This document shows, piece by piece, positions 9,140 through 17,981 of a stretch of 64,000 bases of DNA (its first letter is position 1; each line of letters begins with the position of its first letter). The notes under the pieces are model-generated. The model saw only the letters and a list, made by a program, of their open reading frames with translations, did not search any database and was not told the DNA's origin. This DNA is from Nocardioides sp. SR21. Its GTDB lineage: Bacteria; Actinomycetota; Actinomycetes; Propionibacteriales; Nocardioidaceae. The translations under genes were made by a program, and so were the position numbers. The stretch is taken from NCBI RefSeq assembly GCF_022761125.1, contig NZ_JAKWJR010000006.1, positions 62,001 through 126,000 of the forward strand, in the 5' to 3' direction.

Positions 9140-9913
9140 TCAGATCACCGCTTGGGTGACGTAGAGCCCGGCGAGAGCGAGTGCCAGCACGCCGAGGAGG
9201 ATCCGCAGCGCCTGCTCGGGGATCCGCGGCTGCAGCGAGGCGCCGAGCCAGCCGCCGGCGAGACCGCCCAGGCCGCAGGCGATGCCGAGCGACCAGTCCG
9301 GGGCGACGGGACCGGTCGCGTCCAGCGAGATCACGGCGTACGTCGCCACGCCCACGACCGACGTCACCCACGTGGAGAGCAGGGCCGCGGGCGCCACCGT
9401 AGCGACCGCCATCCCGGTGCCGACCAGGATCGGCCCCATCACGGACCCGCCGCCGATGCCGTAGAGGCCCCCGACGATCCCGACCACGAACGCCAGGGCC
9501 CGGACAGCAGGGGCCGACAGCCGGCGCTCGATCGCGCCGGGTCGTGGCTTGCGGAGGATGAACACCCCGACCGGGGCGAGCACCGCGGCGGCGAGCAGCC
9601 GGAACACGTCCGGATCGGCGACGACGTACACCCGGATGACGGCGCCCAGCACGACCCCCGGCACCGAGCCGGTCAGCAGCTGGAGCGCCAGGTCGCGGTC
9701 CACCCGGCCGGCGCGGCGGTAGCGCAGCAGCCCGCCCGGCCCGGAGATCACGTTGTAGAGCAGGTTGGTCGGCGTGATCCGCGGGCTCGGCACGTGCAGC
9801 ACCGACATCTGCACCGGCAACAGGAACACCGCCCCCGACACCCCGACCGGCGTCGTCACCGTCGCCAGCACGAAGCCGACGGCCAGGCCGATGAGGTCGC
9901 GCTGCCAGTCCAC
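9140..9913 (-). CDS. TauE/SafE-family sulfite/organoanion exporter
   Basis: 257 residues from a GTG at 9913. The protein is almost entirely hydrophobic, with about eight membrane segments arranged as two repeats. The family signature glycines are visible: GVSGAVFLLPVQM in the first half and VVGIVGGLYGIGGGSVMGP in the second, and a TNLLYNVISGPGG segment. Such proteins export sulfite, sulfoacetate or related anions, or act as uncharacterised permeases; substrate cannot be read from sequence. It stands alone: the upstream region has two 60-nt repeat copies and the downstream region a double hairpin, so it is probably monocistronic. No strong ribosome site is visible before the GTG. Confidence 0.85.
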   Translation of the reverse strand: MDWQRDLIGLAVGFVLATVTTPVGVSGAVFLLPVQMSVLHVPSPRITPTNLLYNVISGPGGLLRYRRAGRVDRDLALQLLTGSVPGVVLGAVIRVYVVADPDVFRLLAAAVLAPVGVFILRKPRPGAIERRLSAPAVRALAFVVGIVGGLYGIGGGSVMGPILVGTGMAVATVAPAALLSTWVTSVVGVATYAVISLDATGPVAPDWSLGIACGLGGLAGGWLGASLQPRIPEQALRILLGVLALALAGLYVTQAVI

Positions 9914-9958
9914 GGACGTGCATCCTGCCAGCAGTCCGGGCCTGCGGTGGGCGCGGTT

Positions 9959-10018
9959 TCACCGGTGCACCGGTGATTCCGTCACTTCTCGGCCGTTGCA
10001 ACGGCTGAGAAGTGACAG
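9959..10018. repeat. Bipartite palindromic element, copy 2 (class B)
   Basis: A 60-nt unit nearly identical to 10061-10120. It consists of an 18-nt perfect palindrome (TCACCGGTGCACCGGTGA, 9959-9976) followed by a palindrome of about 36 nt starting GTCACTTCTC and ending GAGAAGTGAC with a single G-T mismatch around a GCCGTTGCAACGGC core. It lies upstream of tauE. Confidence 0.9.
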
Positions 10019-10060
10019 GTCTGCCCGAGGAGTCGCCGGGCCGGGGCGCGCCCTGCGGAA

Positions 10061-10120
10061 TCACCGGTGCACCGGTGATTCCGTCACTTCTCGGCCATTG
10101 CAACGGCTGACAAGTGCCAG
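10061..10120. repeat. Bipartite palindromic element, copy 3 (class B)
   Basis: Second direct copy of the 60-nt unit at 9959-10018, 42 nt away. The first palindrome is identical; the second carries a few changes (GGCCATTGC for GGCCGTTGC, ACAAGTGCC for AGAAGTGAC) that weaken its outer arms. Placed just beyond the 3' end of the HAD gene, it may act as its terminator. Confidence 0.9.
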
Positions 10121-10164
10121 AACTGCCCACCCGGTGGGACTGGTGGGACGGGATCGGCCCGGTG

Positions 10165-10773
10165 TCAGACCGTCACTCCGTGGCCCGAAAGCAGCCCGAC
10201 GAGCGCCGGGAGGCCCTGCGCCAGGTCCCAGTGCTCGGCGACCAGGCCGGCGGCGCGAGCGGCCTCGACGTTCGCGAGCGAGTCGTCGACGAACAGCACC
10301 TCGTCAGCCGCAGCGCCGATCAGCGCGAGCGCACCGGCGAAGAACTCCGGGGACGGCTTGGCCGCGCCCAGCTCGCACGAGTAGCAGCCGACGTCGAACA
10401 CCGCGTCGTACCCCAGCACGGTCCGCAGGTACGTCGCCCGCTCGCGGTGCTGGTTGGTCCCGAGGTGGACGCCGTAGCCGGCGGCGCGCAGGGACGCCAC
10501 GAGCGCGAGGACGTCGGCCGACGGCTCGACCGCGTTCCACAGCGTGCCGTACAACGACACGGGGTCGGCCGTGATGCCGTGCTCGAGCAGGATCCGGGTC
10601 AGCTGCGGCAGGAAGTCGCCGTCGCCGCGGAGCGTGGGGCCTTCGACGGCGAAGAGGGCGTCGAGCAGATCGTCGGCGCGGTCACCGACGAGCTCGACGG
10701 CCGTGGCCGCGCGCCGCATGTCCGGCAGCGTCTGGACGACGCCGTCGGCGTCGAGCAGGACGTGCTGGATCAC
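10165..10773 (-). CDS. HAD-superfamily hydrolase
   Basis: 202 residues from a GTG at 10773 overlapping the cysQ stop by 4 nt. Haloacid-dehalogenase motifs are intact: motif I VLLDADGVV (nucleophile and acid/base Asp), motif II around GTNQH, Lys in GAAKPSPEFF, and motif IV EVLFVDDSLANVEAA. The helical cap sits between motif I and II, the subfamily I arrangement of phosphoglycolate-phosphatase- and beta-phosphoglucomutase-like enzymes. Small phosphorylated metabolites are the likely substrates, not assignable further. Co-transcribed with cysQ. Confidence 0.85.
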   Translation of the reverse strand: MIQHVLLDADGVVQTLPDMRRAATAVELVGDRADDLLDALFAVEGPTLRGDGDFLPQLTRILLEHGITADPVSLYGTLWNAVEPSADVLALVASLRAAGYGVHLGTNQHRERATYLRTVLGYDAVFDVGCYSCELGAAKPSPEFFAGALALIGAAADEVLFVDDSLANVEAARAAGLVAEHWDLAQGLPALVGLLSGHGVTV

Positions 10774-11549
10774 TCGTACCCGTGCTCCTTCACGAACGCC
10801 ACGATCCGCTCGGCCAGCTCGGGCCGGCAGACGATGAGGTCGGGGAGGTACACGTCGTCCTGGTTGTACTCCAGCGGCGTGCCGTCGATGCGCGAGGTGA
10901 ACAGCCCGGCGGCGCGGGCGACCGCGACCGGGGCGGCGGAGTCCCACTCGTACTGTCCGCCCGCGTGCACGTAGGCGTCGGTGATGTCGCGGGCGACCGA
11001 GATGACCTTCACGCCCGCCGAGCCCATCGGGACCAGCTCGGCGTCGAGCTCCTTGGCCAGGCCGTGCACGAACTCCGGCGGGCGCGAGCGCGAGACGGCG
11101 ATGCGCGGGCGCGGCGCGGAGGAGGGAGGTACGACGGGCGGCGTACCGGTGTTGAACGTCTCGCCGAGCGCGGGCTGGGCGACGGCACCGGCGACCAGGT
11201 CGCCGTTCTGCCAGAGCGCCACGTGCACCGCCCAGTCCTCGCGCGGGACCTCGGAGAACTCACGGGTGCCGTCGAGCGGGTCGACGATCCAGACCCGGCT
11301 GTTCTTGAGGCGCGCCTTGTCGTCCTTGCCCTCCTCGGACAGCACGGCGTCGTCCGGCCGGTGCTCGGCGAGCAGCTCCATGAGCAGCTCGTGGGCCGCA
11401 CGGTCGCCGGCGTCCTTGAGCTCGCGGCCCTCGAGGCCCTCACCCCGGACCTCGAGCAGCCGCTCCCCCGCGACGGTGGCCAGCCACGAGGCGAGCACGT
11501 GGTCGTCGGTGGCGGCCTCGGCGGGCGGGGTTCCGGGTTCAAAGGTCAT
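10770..11549 (-). CDS. cysQ: 3'(2'),5'-bisphosphate nucleotidase / inositol-phosphatase family (CysQ-like)
   Basis: 259 residues. Metal-binding motifs of the inositol monophosphatase family are in order: SEEGKDD (about residue 71), WIVDPLDGTREF (D90, D93) and YEWDSAAPVAVARAAG near the C-terminus. The DGTREFS and EWDSAA wording is that of mycobacterial CysQ, which removes 3'-phosphate from PAP formed during sulfate assimilation; activity on inositol phosphates is also possible. The ATG at 11549 lies 7 nt after a TAAGGT -10 box, with no ribosome site, so a leaderless mRNA is predicted. The HAD gene follows with a 4-nt overlap. Confidence 0.88.
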   Translation of the reverse strand: MTFEPGTPPAEAATDDHVLASWLATVAGERLLEVRGEGLEGRELKDAGDRAAHELLMELLAEHRPDDAVLSEEGKDDKARLKNSRVWIVDPLDGTREFSEVPREDWAVHVALWQNGDLVAGAVAQPALGETFNTGTPPVVPPSSAPRPRIAVSRSRPPEFVHGLAKELDAELVPMGSAGVKVISVARDITDAYVHAGGQYEWDSAAPVAVARAAGLFTSRIDGTPLEYNQDDVYLPDLIVCRPELAERIVAFVKEHGYE

Positions 11550-11556
11550 GCGGGGC

Positions 11557-11562
11557 ACCTTA
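11557..11562 (-). promoter_or_regulatory. cysQ -10 box (leaderless promoter)
   Basis: TAAGGT on the minus strand, 7 nt before the cysQ ATG, overlapping the pth stop codon. This spacing would place transcription start at or next to the start codon. Confidence 0.6.
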
Positions 11563-12159
11563 CGAGTTGTAGTTCTGCTGCGTGCGCTCCAGGCCGTCGG
11601 TGACCAGCGACTCGACGGCGTCCGCGGCCTTGTCGACCTGGAACGGCAGGATCTTCCGCTCGGCCGACGAGTAGTCGGACAGCACGAAGTCCGCGACGTC
11701 CTGGCGCCCGGGCGGGCGGCCGATGCCGACCCGGACCCGGTAGAAGTCACCGGTGCCGAGGGAGTTGCGCATGGAGCGAAGTCCGTTGTGGCCGTTGTCG
11801 CCGCCGCCGAGCTTGACCCGCATCGTGTCGAACGCGATGTCGAGCTCGTCGTGGATGGCGACGATCCGCTCGGGCGGCACCTTGTAGAACGTCGCGAGCT
11901 GCTTCACCGGGCCGCCGGTCTCGTTCATGTAGCAGCGCGGGCGCGCGAGGATCACCCGCGGGCCGGGCATGCCCGGCGCACCGAACCGGCCCTCGACCAC
12001 GTCGGCGCGCCCGGACTTGTGGGCCCGGAAGGAGGAGCCCATCCGGGTGGCGAGCTCGTCGGTCACGAGGTACCCCACGTTGTGCCGGTGGCCGGCATAG
12101 GAAGGGCCGGGATTCCCCAGCCCGACCACCAGCCACACGGGTGCAGCAGCGTCGGTCAC
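11560..12159 (-). CDS. pth: Peptidyl-tRNA hydrolase
   Basis: 199 residues from a GTG at 12159, preferred over an ATG 45 nt upstream because it has a GAGAGGG ribosome site and gives the normal family length. The enzyme cleaves peptidyl-tRNA released from stalled ribosomes. Motifs: [19 protein letters not shown] carrying Asn16 and catalytic His26, the IHDELDIAF segment with the conserved Asp, and [11 protein letters not shown]. It follows rplY at 52 nt, the usual rplY-pth order in bacteria, and is probably transcribed with it. Confidence 0.95.
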   Translation of the reverse strand: MTDAAAPVWLVVGLGNPGPSYAGHRHNVGYLVTDELATRMGSSFRAHKSGRADVVEGRFGAPGMPGPRVILARPRCYMNETGGPVKQLATFYKVPPERIVAIHDELDIAFDTMRVKLGGGDNGHNGLRSMRNSLGTGDFYRVRVGIGRPPGRQDVADFVLSDYSSAERKILPFQVDKAADAVESLVTDGLERTQQNYNS

Positions 12160-12211
12160 GGAATCCCGGCCCTCTCTACGAAACAGGTCGACCAAAGAGA
12201 TCACCGAGTGA

Positions 12212-12880
12212 TCACTCCGCGGCGGACTCCTCCGAGGCAGCCTCGGCGGCGGGCTCGGCAGCGGTCTCGGCCTCGGGAGCGTCGTGCTCGATGCCGGCCT
12301 CGGCCTCGGCCTCCTCCAGCTCGGCCTCGAGAGCCTCGGCGGAGATCTGCTCGGTGATGTTGACGATCAGCGTCTCCGCGTCGGTCAGCAGGGTGCTGCC
12401 CTTCGGGAGCGTGAGGTCGGAGGCGTGGATCTGGGTGCCGGCGGCGGCGCCGTCGATGTCGACCTCGATGGCCTCGGGGATGTGGGTGGCCTCGGCCTCG
12501 ATCTGCACGGTGGCGTTCTCGGTGACGACCAGGGTCTCCTTGGCGGCGTCGCCGACCAGGTGGACGGGAACGTCGACGGTGACCTTCTCGCCCTTGACGA
12601 CGGCGACGAAGTCGACGTGCTCGAGCACGCGGCGGATCGGGTCGACCTGGACCTGCTTGGTCAGCGCGAGCTGGGTCTTGCCGTCGATGTCGAGCTCGAG
12701 CAGCGCGTTGGCGCCGCCGTGCTTGATCGCCATCATCGTGGCGTGGCCCGGCAGGGTCAGGTGGATCGGCTCGTTGCCGTGGCCGTAGACGACGGCGGGG
12801 ATCTTGTTCTCACGGCGGATGCGGCGGGCCGCACCCTTGCCGAACTCGGTGCGGGTCTCGGCGACGATCTTCTCGGACAT
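12212..12880 (-). CDS. rplY: 50S ribosomal protein L25/general stress protein Ctc
   Basis: 222 residues. The N-terminal L25 domain ([19 protein letters not shown]) binds 5S rRNA; the C-terminal TL5-type beta domain ends near residue 185 and is followed by an acidic Ala/Glu tail. This long CTC form is standard in actinobacteria. The ATG has a GAGGAG ribosome site 8 nt upstream. A promoter with -35 TCGACC and -10 TAGTCT, 18 nt apart, lies at 13029-13058, leaving about 140 nt of 5' leader. Confidence 0.96.
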   Translation of the reverse strand: MSEKIVAETRTEFGKGAARRIRRENKIPAVVYGHGNEPIHLTLPGHATMMAIKHGGANALLELDIDGKTQLALTKQVQVDPIRRVLEHVDFVAVVKGEKVTVDVPVHLVGDAAKETLVVTENATVQIEAEATHIPEAIEVDIDGAAAGTQIHASDLTLPKGSTLLTDAETLIVNITEQISAEALEAELEEAEAEAGIEHDAPEAETAAEPAAEAASEESAAE

Positions 12881-13028
12881 GGGGAATGCTCCTCGTTCGG
12901 TGCTGGCTGCTTCTAACGTCTGGGGCCTCGACACTGCCGATCGCAGGGGGCACACCCGGAGGTTCAGCCAGCCCTGTCGATCACGGAGCTCCCGGTGACG
13001 GGCGCTCCCTCGCCGAGGCAACTTCGCA

Positions 13029-13058
13029 AGACTACTGGGCGGGCGCCCGTAGGGTCGA
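13029..13058 (-). promoter_or_regulatory. rplY promoter
   Basis: Minus-strand -35 TCGACC (13053-13058), 18-nt spacer, -10 TAGTCT (13029-13034). The same architecture with the same -10 occurs before rplM (37549-37578). Its -35 overlaps the pepN -10 on the other strand. Confidence 0.65.
13050..13055 (+). promoter_or_regulatory. pepN -10 box (leaderless promoter)
   Basis: TAGGGT ends 6 nt before the pepN GTG, with no ribosome site between. It overlaps the -35 of the divergent rplY promoter, so the two promoters may interfere. Confidence 0.6.
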
Positions 13059-13061
13059 ATC

Positions 13062-15437
13062 GTGAGCCTGACCCTCGTCGAGGCCCGGTCGCGGGCCACC
13101 GCCCTCTCGGACGTCTCGTACGCCGTCGACCTCGACCTGACCGACCCGGCGGCCGACCGGTTCGGGTGCCGAACGACCGTGCGGTTCACGTCCACCGCGT
13201 CCGAGACGTTCCTCGAGCTGACGGCGGCCACCGACGTCGAGGTGGTGCTCGACGGCACCGTCGTGGCGGCGGCGTACGACGGGCGCCGGCTGCACCTCAC
13301 CGGGCTCGGCGGCGCGCACGTGGTGACGGTGAGCGCGCGGCTGCCGTTCGTGACCGATGGCGAGGGCATGCACCGGACCGTCGACCCCGCGGACGGCGAG
13401 ACCTACCTCGGCGCCTACCTCGGGCTCGACGTCGCGCAGCGGCTGTTCGCGTGCTTCGACCAGAACGACCTGAAGGCTCCGGTCGCGATCAGCGTCGCGG
13501 CGGACCCGTCGTGGACGGTGCTCGCCAACGGGCGCACGGTCAGCGAGGGCGGCGGGCGCTGGGAGTTCGCGCCCACGCCGCCGATCCCGGTCGCGCTGGT
13601 CTGCGTGGTCGCCGGCCCGTGGCGGTCCGTGCGCTGGGAGCACGCCGGGCTGCCGTTCGGCTGGCACGCCCGCGCCTCGCTGGCGGCCGAGCTGGCCCGC
13701 GACGCCGACGAGCTGCGCGCGGTCACCGAGGCGTGCTTCGACCACTACGCCGAGATCTTCCACGAGCCCTACCCGTTCGACTCGTTCGACCAGGTCTTCG
13801 TCCCCGGCCTCAACTGGGGCGCGCAGGAGCAGCCGGGCTGCGTGATCTACCGCGACGAGATGCTGCCGGTCGGCCGGGTTCCGCAGGACCTCCGGCTGCT
13901 GCGCGCCTCGGTGGTCGCGCACGAGATGGCGCACATGTGGTTCGGCGACCTCGTGACGATGACCTGGTGGGAGGACTCCTGGCTGCAGGAGAGCTTCGCC
14001 GACTACCTGGGCTACCGGGTCGCCGAGGAGGCGGCCGGGTACGCCGGCGCCCTGCTCGGCCACGAGGTCGGGCGCAAGCCCGCGGCGTACCACGCCGACG
14101 AGCGCCGCTCGACCCACCCGGTCGCGGCGCACCCCGAGGACGTGCCCGACGTCGCCGCGGCGGCCACGATCTTCGACTCGATCTCGTACGCGAAGGGCAA
14201 CTCCGTGCTGCGCCAGCTGGTCACCTGGCTCGGCGACGAGACGTTCCTGCGCGGGGTGAACACCTACCTGACGCGGCACCGCTTCGCGAACGCGACGCTC
14301 GCCGACTTCGTCGCCGCGCTCGACGAGGCCTCCGACCGCGACGTCCGCGCGTGGGTCGAGGTCTGGCTGCGGCAGAGCGGCTTCGACACGATCCGCGTCG
14401 AGCGCGACGGCGACGTACCGGTCCTGCACCGCGACGGCGTGCGCCCGCACCGGTTCCGCGTCACGGCGCTCGACGGCACCAGCGCGTACGTCGACCTCGC
14501 GGACGACCCGGTGCCGCTGCCGGCGATGGCGGGGCTGGCGGTGGTCCCGAACAGCCACGGCGAGACCTTCGCCCGGATCGTCCTCGACGAGCAGTCGTGG
14601 GATGCGGTGGCCGCCGGGCTCAGCGGGATCGACGACGACCTCACCCGGGGTGTGCTCTGGACGATGCTGTTCGACCGGGTGCAGACCAGGGACCTCGACC
14701 CGCTCACGTTCCTCGACCTCGTCAGCCGGCACCTGCCCGCCGAGCGCACCCCCTCCCTGGTGACCACGATCGTCGGGCGCACCCTCGGCCGGGTGCTCCC
14801 GCTGCGGGTGCCGAACGAGGCAGCGGCAGGCGCCCGGGCGCGGATCGCCGCGGCCTGCGCGACCCCGACCGACGACGCCGACCTCGCGCTCGCGTTCGCG
14901 GGCGGCCTCGCCGCGACCGAGCCGGACCCGGCACGGCTGCGCTCCATGCTCGGCTCGCTCACCCCCGCGCTCCGGTGGCGCGCGGTGCGCCGGCTCGCGG
15001 AGACCAGCGCCGCCGACGCCGAGTTCATCGAGGCCGAGCGGCTTCGCTCCCCCGGTCTGGACGCCGAGCTCGGCGCCGCAGCGGCCCTCGCTGCCCGGCC
15101 GACCGAGCACGCGAAGGCCGACGCGTGGGCGGTCGTCTCCGACCCCGAGGTCGGGAACCGCGTGCTCACCACCGTGCTCGGCGGCCTCTGGTCACCCGAG
15201 CAGGCCGACCTGGTGGCGCCGTACGTCGACCGCTACCTGCGCGAGGCGCCCGCGTGGAGCGCGCGGGGCGCCGGCTTCGCGCAGGTCGTCGGGCAGGCGC
15301 GACCGACCCTGCTGCTCACCGACGCGCAGCGAGCGCTGCTGCACGAGCAGCTGGCCGGCGAGCTGCCGACCGTGCTGCGCCGGCAGTGGTCGGACTGGGC
15401 CGACGACCTGGCGGGGACGCGTCAGCGGACCCGCTGA
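13062..15437 (+). CDS. pepN: M1-family aminopeptidase N
   Basis: 791 residues from GTG. A zinc aminopeptidase that trims N-terminal residues from peptides in the cytoplasm. The gluzincin site is intact: HEMAH at 287-291 with the third zinc ligand Glu310 (LQESFADY). The exopeptidase motif, normally GAMEN, reads GAQEQ (253-257): the N-terminus-binding Glu256 is kept while Met and Asn are replaced, which is unusual. The protein is also somewhat shorter than typical actinobacterial PepN (about 850). The C-terminal helical domain (from about 500) is present. Start geometry predicts a leaderless transcript. It converges with prs across an 80-nt gap holding a repeat. Confidence 0.92.
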   Translation: MSLTLVEARSRATALSDVSYAVDLDLTDPAADRFGCRTTVRFTSTASETFLELTAATDVEVVLDGTVVAAAYDGRRLHLTGLGGAHVVTVSARLPFVTDGEGMHRTVDPADGETYLGAYLGLDVAQRLFACFDQNDLKAPVAISVAADPSWTVLANGRTVSEGGGRWEFAPTPPIPVALVCVVAGPWRSVRWEHAGLPFGWHARASLAAELARDADELRAVTEACFDHYAEIFHEPYPFDSFDQVFVPGLNWGAQEQPGCVIYRDEMLPVGRVPQDLRLLRASVVAHEMAHMWFGDLVTMTWWEDSWLQESFADYLGYRVAEEAAGYAGALLGHEVGRKPAAYHADERRSTHPVAAHPEDVPDVAAAATIFDSISYAKGNSVLRQLVTWLGDETFLRGVNTYLTRHRFANATLADFVAALDEASDRDVRAWVEVWLRQSGFDTIRVERDGDVPVLHRDGVRPHRFRVTALDGTSAYVDLADDPVPLPAMAGLAVVPNSHGETFARIVLDEQSWDAVAAGLSGIDDDLTRGVLWTMLFDRVQTRDLDPLTFLDLVSRHLPAERTPSLVTTIVGRTLGRVLPLRVPNEAAAGARARIAAACATPTDDADLALAFAGGLAATEPDPARLRSMLGSLTPALRWRAVRRLAETSAADAEFIEAERLRSPGLDAELGAAAALAARPTEHAKADAWAVVSDPEVGNRVLTTVLGGLWSPEQADLVAPYVDRYLREAPAWSARGAGFAQVVGQARPTLLLTDAQRALLHEQLAGELPTVLRRQWSDWADDLAGTRQRTR

Positions 15438-15438
15438 T

Positions 15439-15495
15439 GGTGGTCGAGCGAGCCGCGCGACCGAGGAACGAGGTCACGACCGGCGTGTCGAGACC
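15439..15495. repeat. REP-like intergenic element, class A, divergent copy
   Basis: Begins GGTGGTCGAGCGAG and ends GTGTCGAGACC, in the gap between the convergent pepN and prs genes. Its ends match the style of the elements at 56767 and 58320. The middle has drifted, so the hairpin is weaker here. Confidence 0.55.
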
Positions 15496-15516
15496 CGGTG
15501 AGCCCAGCGACGGCGC

Positions 15517-16497
15517 CTAGCTGTGCCCGTCGAACATCGACGTGACCGAGCCGTCCTCGAACACCTCGCGGATCGCGCGGGAGACCAGCGGCGCGATCGA
15601 CAGGCAGGTGAGCTTGTCGAACTCCTGGTCCGCCTTCAGCGGCAGCGTGTTGGTGACGACGACCTCGGTGGCCGGGCTGTTCTTCAGCCGGTCGACCGCA
15701 GGGTCGGAGAGGATCGCGTGGGTGGCGGCGATGATCACGCCCGCGGCGCCGTCGGCCATCAGGGCCTCCGCGGCCTTCACGATGGTGCCGCCGGTGTCGA
15801 TCATGTCGTCGACGAGCACGCACATCTTGCCGGCGACCTCACCGACGACGCGGTTCGCGACGGTCTCGTTCGGGCGGTCGGTGCGACGGGACTTGTGGAT
15901 GAACGCCAGCGGCGCACCGCCGAGGCGGGCCGACCAGCGCTCGGCGACCTTGATCCGGCCGGCGTCCGGCGAGACCACGGCGAGCGCCTGGTTGCCGTAC
16001 TTCTCCTTCACGTAGTCCGCGAGGATCGGCAGCGCCATCAGGTGGTCGACCGGGCCGTCGAAGAAGCCCTGGATCTGGTCGGCGTGCAGGTCGACGGTGA
16101 TCAGCCGGTCGGCCCCCGCGGTCTTGAACAGGTCGGCCATCAGCCGCGCCGAGATCGGCTCACGGCCCTTGTGCTTCTTGTCCTGGCGGGCGTAGCCGTA
16201 GAACGGCATCACCACGGTGATCCGCTTGGCCGAGGCGCGCTTGAGCGCGTCGACCATGATCAGGTGCTCCATGATCCACTCGTTGATCGGAGCGGTGTGA
16301 CTCTGGATCACGAAGGCGTCGCAGCCGCGGACGGACTCCTCGTAGCGGACGTAGATCTCGGAGTTCGCGAACTCGTACGCCGACTGCGGCACCAGGTCGG
16401 TGCCCAGCAGGTCGGCGACCTCGGCGGACAGCTCCGGGTGGGCCCGGCCGCTGAAGACCATCAGGTTCTTCTCGGTGGTCTTCTTGTATCCCGTCAC
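15517..16497 (-). CDS. prs: Ribose-phosphate pyrophosphokinase
   Basis: 326 residues from a GTG at 16497 (VTGYKKTTEKN). An ATG at 16566 would overlap glmU by 50 nt and add residues not expected in the family, so the GTG, 19 nt after the glmU stop, is preferred. The enzyme makes PRPP from ribose 5-phosphate and ATP for nucleotide, His and Trp synthesis. Motifs: FANSEIYVRYEESVRG, the ATP-binding YARQDKKHKGREPIS flexible region, the DLHADQIQGFF segment and the PRPP loop VLVDDMIDTGGT. It follows glmU, the conserved glmU-prs order of bacteria. Confidence 0.96.
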   Translation of the reverse strand: MTGYKKTTEKNLMVFSGRAHPELSAEVADLLGTDLVPQSAYEFANSEIYVRYEESVRGCDAFVIQSHTAPINEWIMEHLIMVDALKRASAKRITVVMPFYGYARQDKKHKGREPISARLMADLFKTAGADRLITVDLHADQIQGFFDGPVDHLMALPILADYVKEKYGNQALAVVSPDAGRIKVAERWSARLGGAPLAFIHKSRRTDRPNETVANRVVGEVAGKMCVLVDDMIDTGGTIVKAAEALMADGAAGVIIAATHAILSDPAVDRLKNSPATEVVVTNTLPLKADQEFDKLTCLSIAPLVSRAIREVFEDGSVTSMFDGHS

Positions 16498-16516
16498 GGG
16501 ATGGATTCTGCCCCTG

Positions 16517-17980
16517 TCAGCCCGGGTTGCCCAACTCTGTCCGCTCGTGAGACACATCTCGTTCATCTGCGGCCGCGGCGGCGGCCTCGGCCTGGGCCGT
16601 TCCGGCGCGCTTCGACTGCGCCCAGCCCTCGATGTTGCGCTGCGGGCCGCTCGACACCGCGAGCGCTCCCGGCGGCACGTCGCGGCGTACGACGGTGCCC
16701 GCTCCGGTCCCGGCTCCGTCGCCGACCTCGACCGGGGCGACGAAGGTGTTGTTCGAGGCCGTCTTGGCGTGCTTGCCGATCTTCGTGCGGTGCTTCTGGA
16801 CCCCGTCGTAGTTGGCGAAGATCGTGCCGGCCCCGATGTTGGTGCCCTCGCCGATCTCCGCGTCGCCGACGTACGACAGGTGCGGCACCTTGGCGCCGTC
16901 CCCGATCGTGGCGTTCTTGGTCTCGACGAACCCGCCGATCTTGCCTCCGGCCCCGAGCTCGGTCCCGGGCCGCAGGAAGGAGAACGGGCCGACGTTCGCC
17001 TCGGCGCCGATCACCGCCAGCTCGCCGTGGGTGCGGACGACGCGGGCTCCCGCGCCGATCTCGCAGTCCTTGAGGGTGCTGTCCGGGCCGATCACGGCGT
17101 CCTCGCCGATCTTGGTGGCGCCGAGCAGCTGCACGCCCGGCAGGATCGTCACGTCCTGGGCCAGCACCACGTCGGCGTCGATCCAGGTCGTGGCCGGGTC
17201 CATCACCGTGACGCCGGACTGCATCCAGCCCTCCACGATCCGCCTGTTCAGCTCGGCGCCCATCTTGGCCAGCTGGGCGCGGTCGTTGACGCCCTCGGTC
17301 TGCATGACGTCGTCGATCGGGTAGGCACCGACGGTCAGGCCGTCCTGGCGAGCGATCGCGATCGCGTCGGTGAGGTAGTACTCGCCCTTGGCGTTGTCGT
17401 TGCCGATCCGCGGCAGCGCGCCGAGCAGGAACTCGGCGTCGAAGGCGAGGATCCCGGAGTTGATCTCGCGGACCTCGCGCTGCGCCTCGCTCGCGTCCTT
17501 CTCCTCGACGATCGCCTCGACGTCACCCTCGTCGTTGCGCAGCACCCGCCCGTAGCCGAACGGGTCGTCCACGATGCCGCTCAGGATGCTCACCGCGCCC
17601 TGGGACGCCTCGTGCTCGGCGACGAACCACCGCAGCGACGCACCGGTGAGCAGCGGGGTGTCGCCGTACGCCACCAGGACGGTGCCCGACATCCGCTCCG
17701 CCGCCTCGACGGCCATCCGCACCGCGTGGCCGGTGCCGAGCTGCTCCTCCTGGACCGCCAGGACGGCGTTCGGCTCGCGAGACAGGATGTGCGCCTCGAC
17801 CTGCTCGCGCTGGTGCCCGACCACGGCGACGATGCGCTCGGGCCCGGTCGCGCGCGCGGCGGCGAGGACGTGGCCGATCATGGTGCGCCCCGCGATCGGG
17901 TGCAGCACCTTCATCGTCTTGGACTTCATCCGGGTACCGCCGCCGGCGGCCAGCACGATGACGGTCAGCTCAGTAGTCAC
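16517..17980 (-). CDS. glmU: Bifunctional GlcNAc-1-P uridyltransferase / GlcN-1-P acetyltransferase
   Basis: 487 residues from a GTG at 17980. The N-terminal pyrophosphorylase domain opens with LAAGGGTRMKSKTMKVL and the C-terminal left-handed beta-helix carries the acetyltransferase site (PHLSYVGDAEIGEGTNIGAG, with the catalytic His). It performs the last two steps to UDP-GlcNAc, the precursor of peptidoglycan; glmM and glmS, the preceding steps, lie elsewhere in this window. The start codon lies a single nucleotide after the 3' end of tRNA-Gln, leaving no room for a ribosome site, so translation presumably begins on a leaderless mRNA made by tRNA processing. prs follows at 19 nt. Confidence 0.96.
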   Translation of the reverse strand: MTTELTVIVLAAGGGTRMKSKTMKVLHPIAGRTMIGHVLAAARATGPERIVAVVGHQREQVEAHILSREPNAVLAVQEEQLGTGHAVRMAVEAAERMSGTVLVAYGDTPLLTGASLRWFVAEHEASQGAVSILSGIVDDPFGYGRVLRNDEGDVEAIVEEKDASEAQREVREINSGILAFDAEFLLGALPRIGNDNAKGEYYLTDAIAIARQDGLTVGAYPIDDVMQTEGVNDRAQLAKMGAELNRRIVEGWMQSGVTVMDPATTWIDADVVLAQDVTILPGVQLLGATKIGEDAVIGPDSTLKDCEIGAGARVVRTHGELAVIGAEANVGPFSFLRPGTELGAGGKIGGFVETKNATIGDGAKVPHLSYVGDAEIGEGTNIGAGTIFANYDGVQKHRTKIGKHAKTASNNTFVAPVEVGDGAGTGAGTVVRRDVPPGALAVSSGPQRNIEGWAQSKRAGTAQAEAAAAAADERDVSHERTELGNPG

Positions 17981-17981
17981 G

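Noticed and set aside
9959..10120. CRISPR array
   Set aside because: Only two copies of a 60-nt palindromic unit, no spacers of uniform length and no cas genes.
13032..15110. Long minus-strand frame opposite pepN
   Set aside because: Arg-rich, no recognisable family; the plus frame has the complete M1 aminopeptidase zinc site.
16498..16566. ATG at 16566 as the prs start
   Set aside because: It would overlap glmU by 50 nt and add residues foreign to the family; the GTG at 16497 gives the normal N-terminus.
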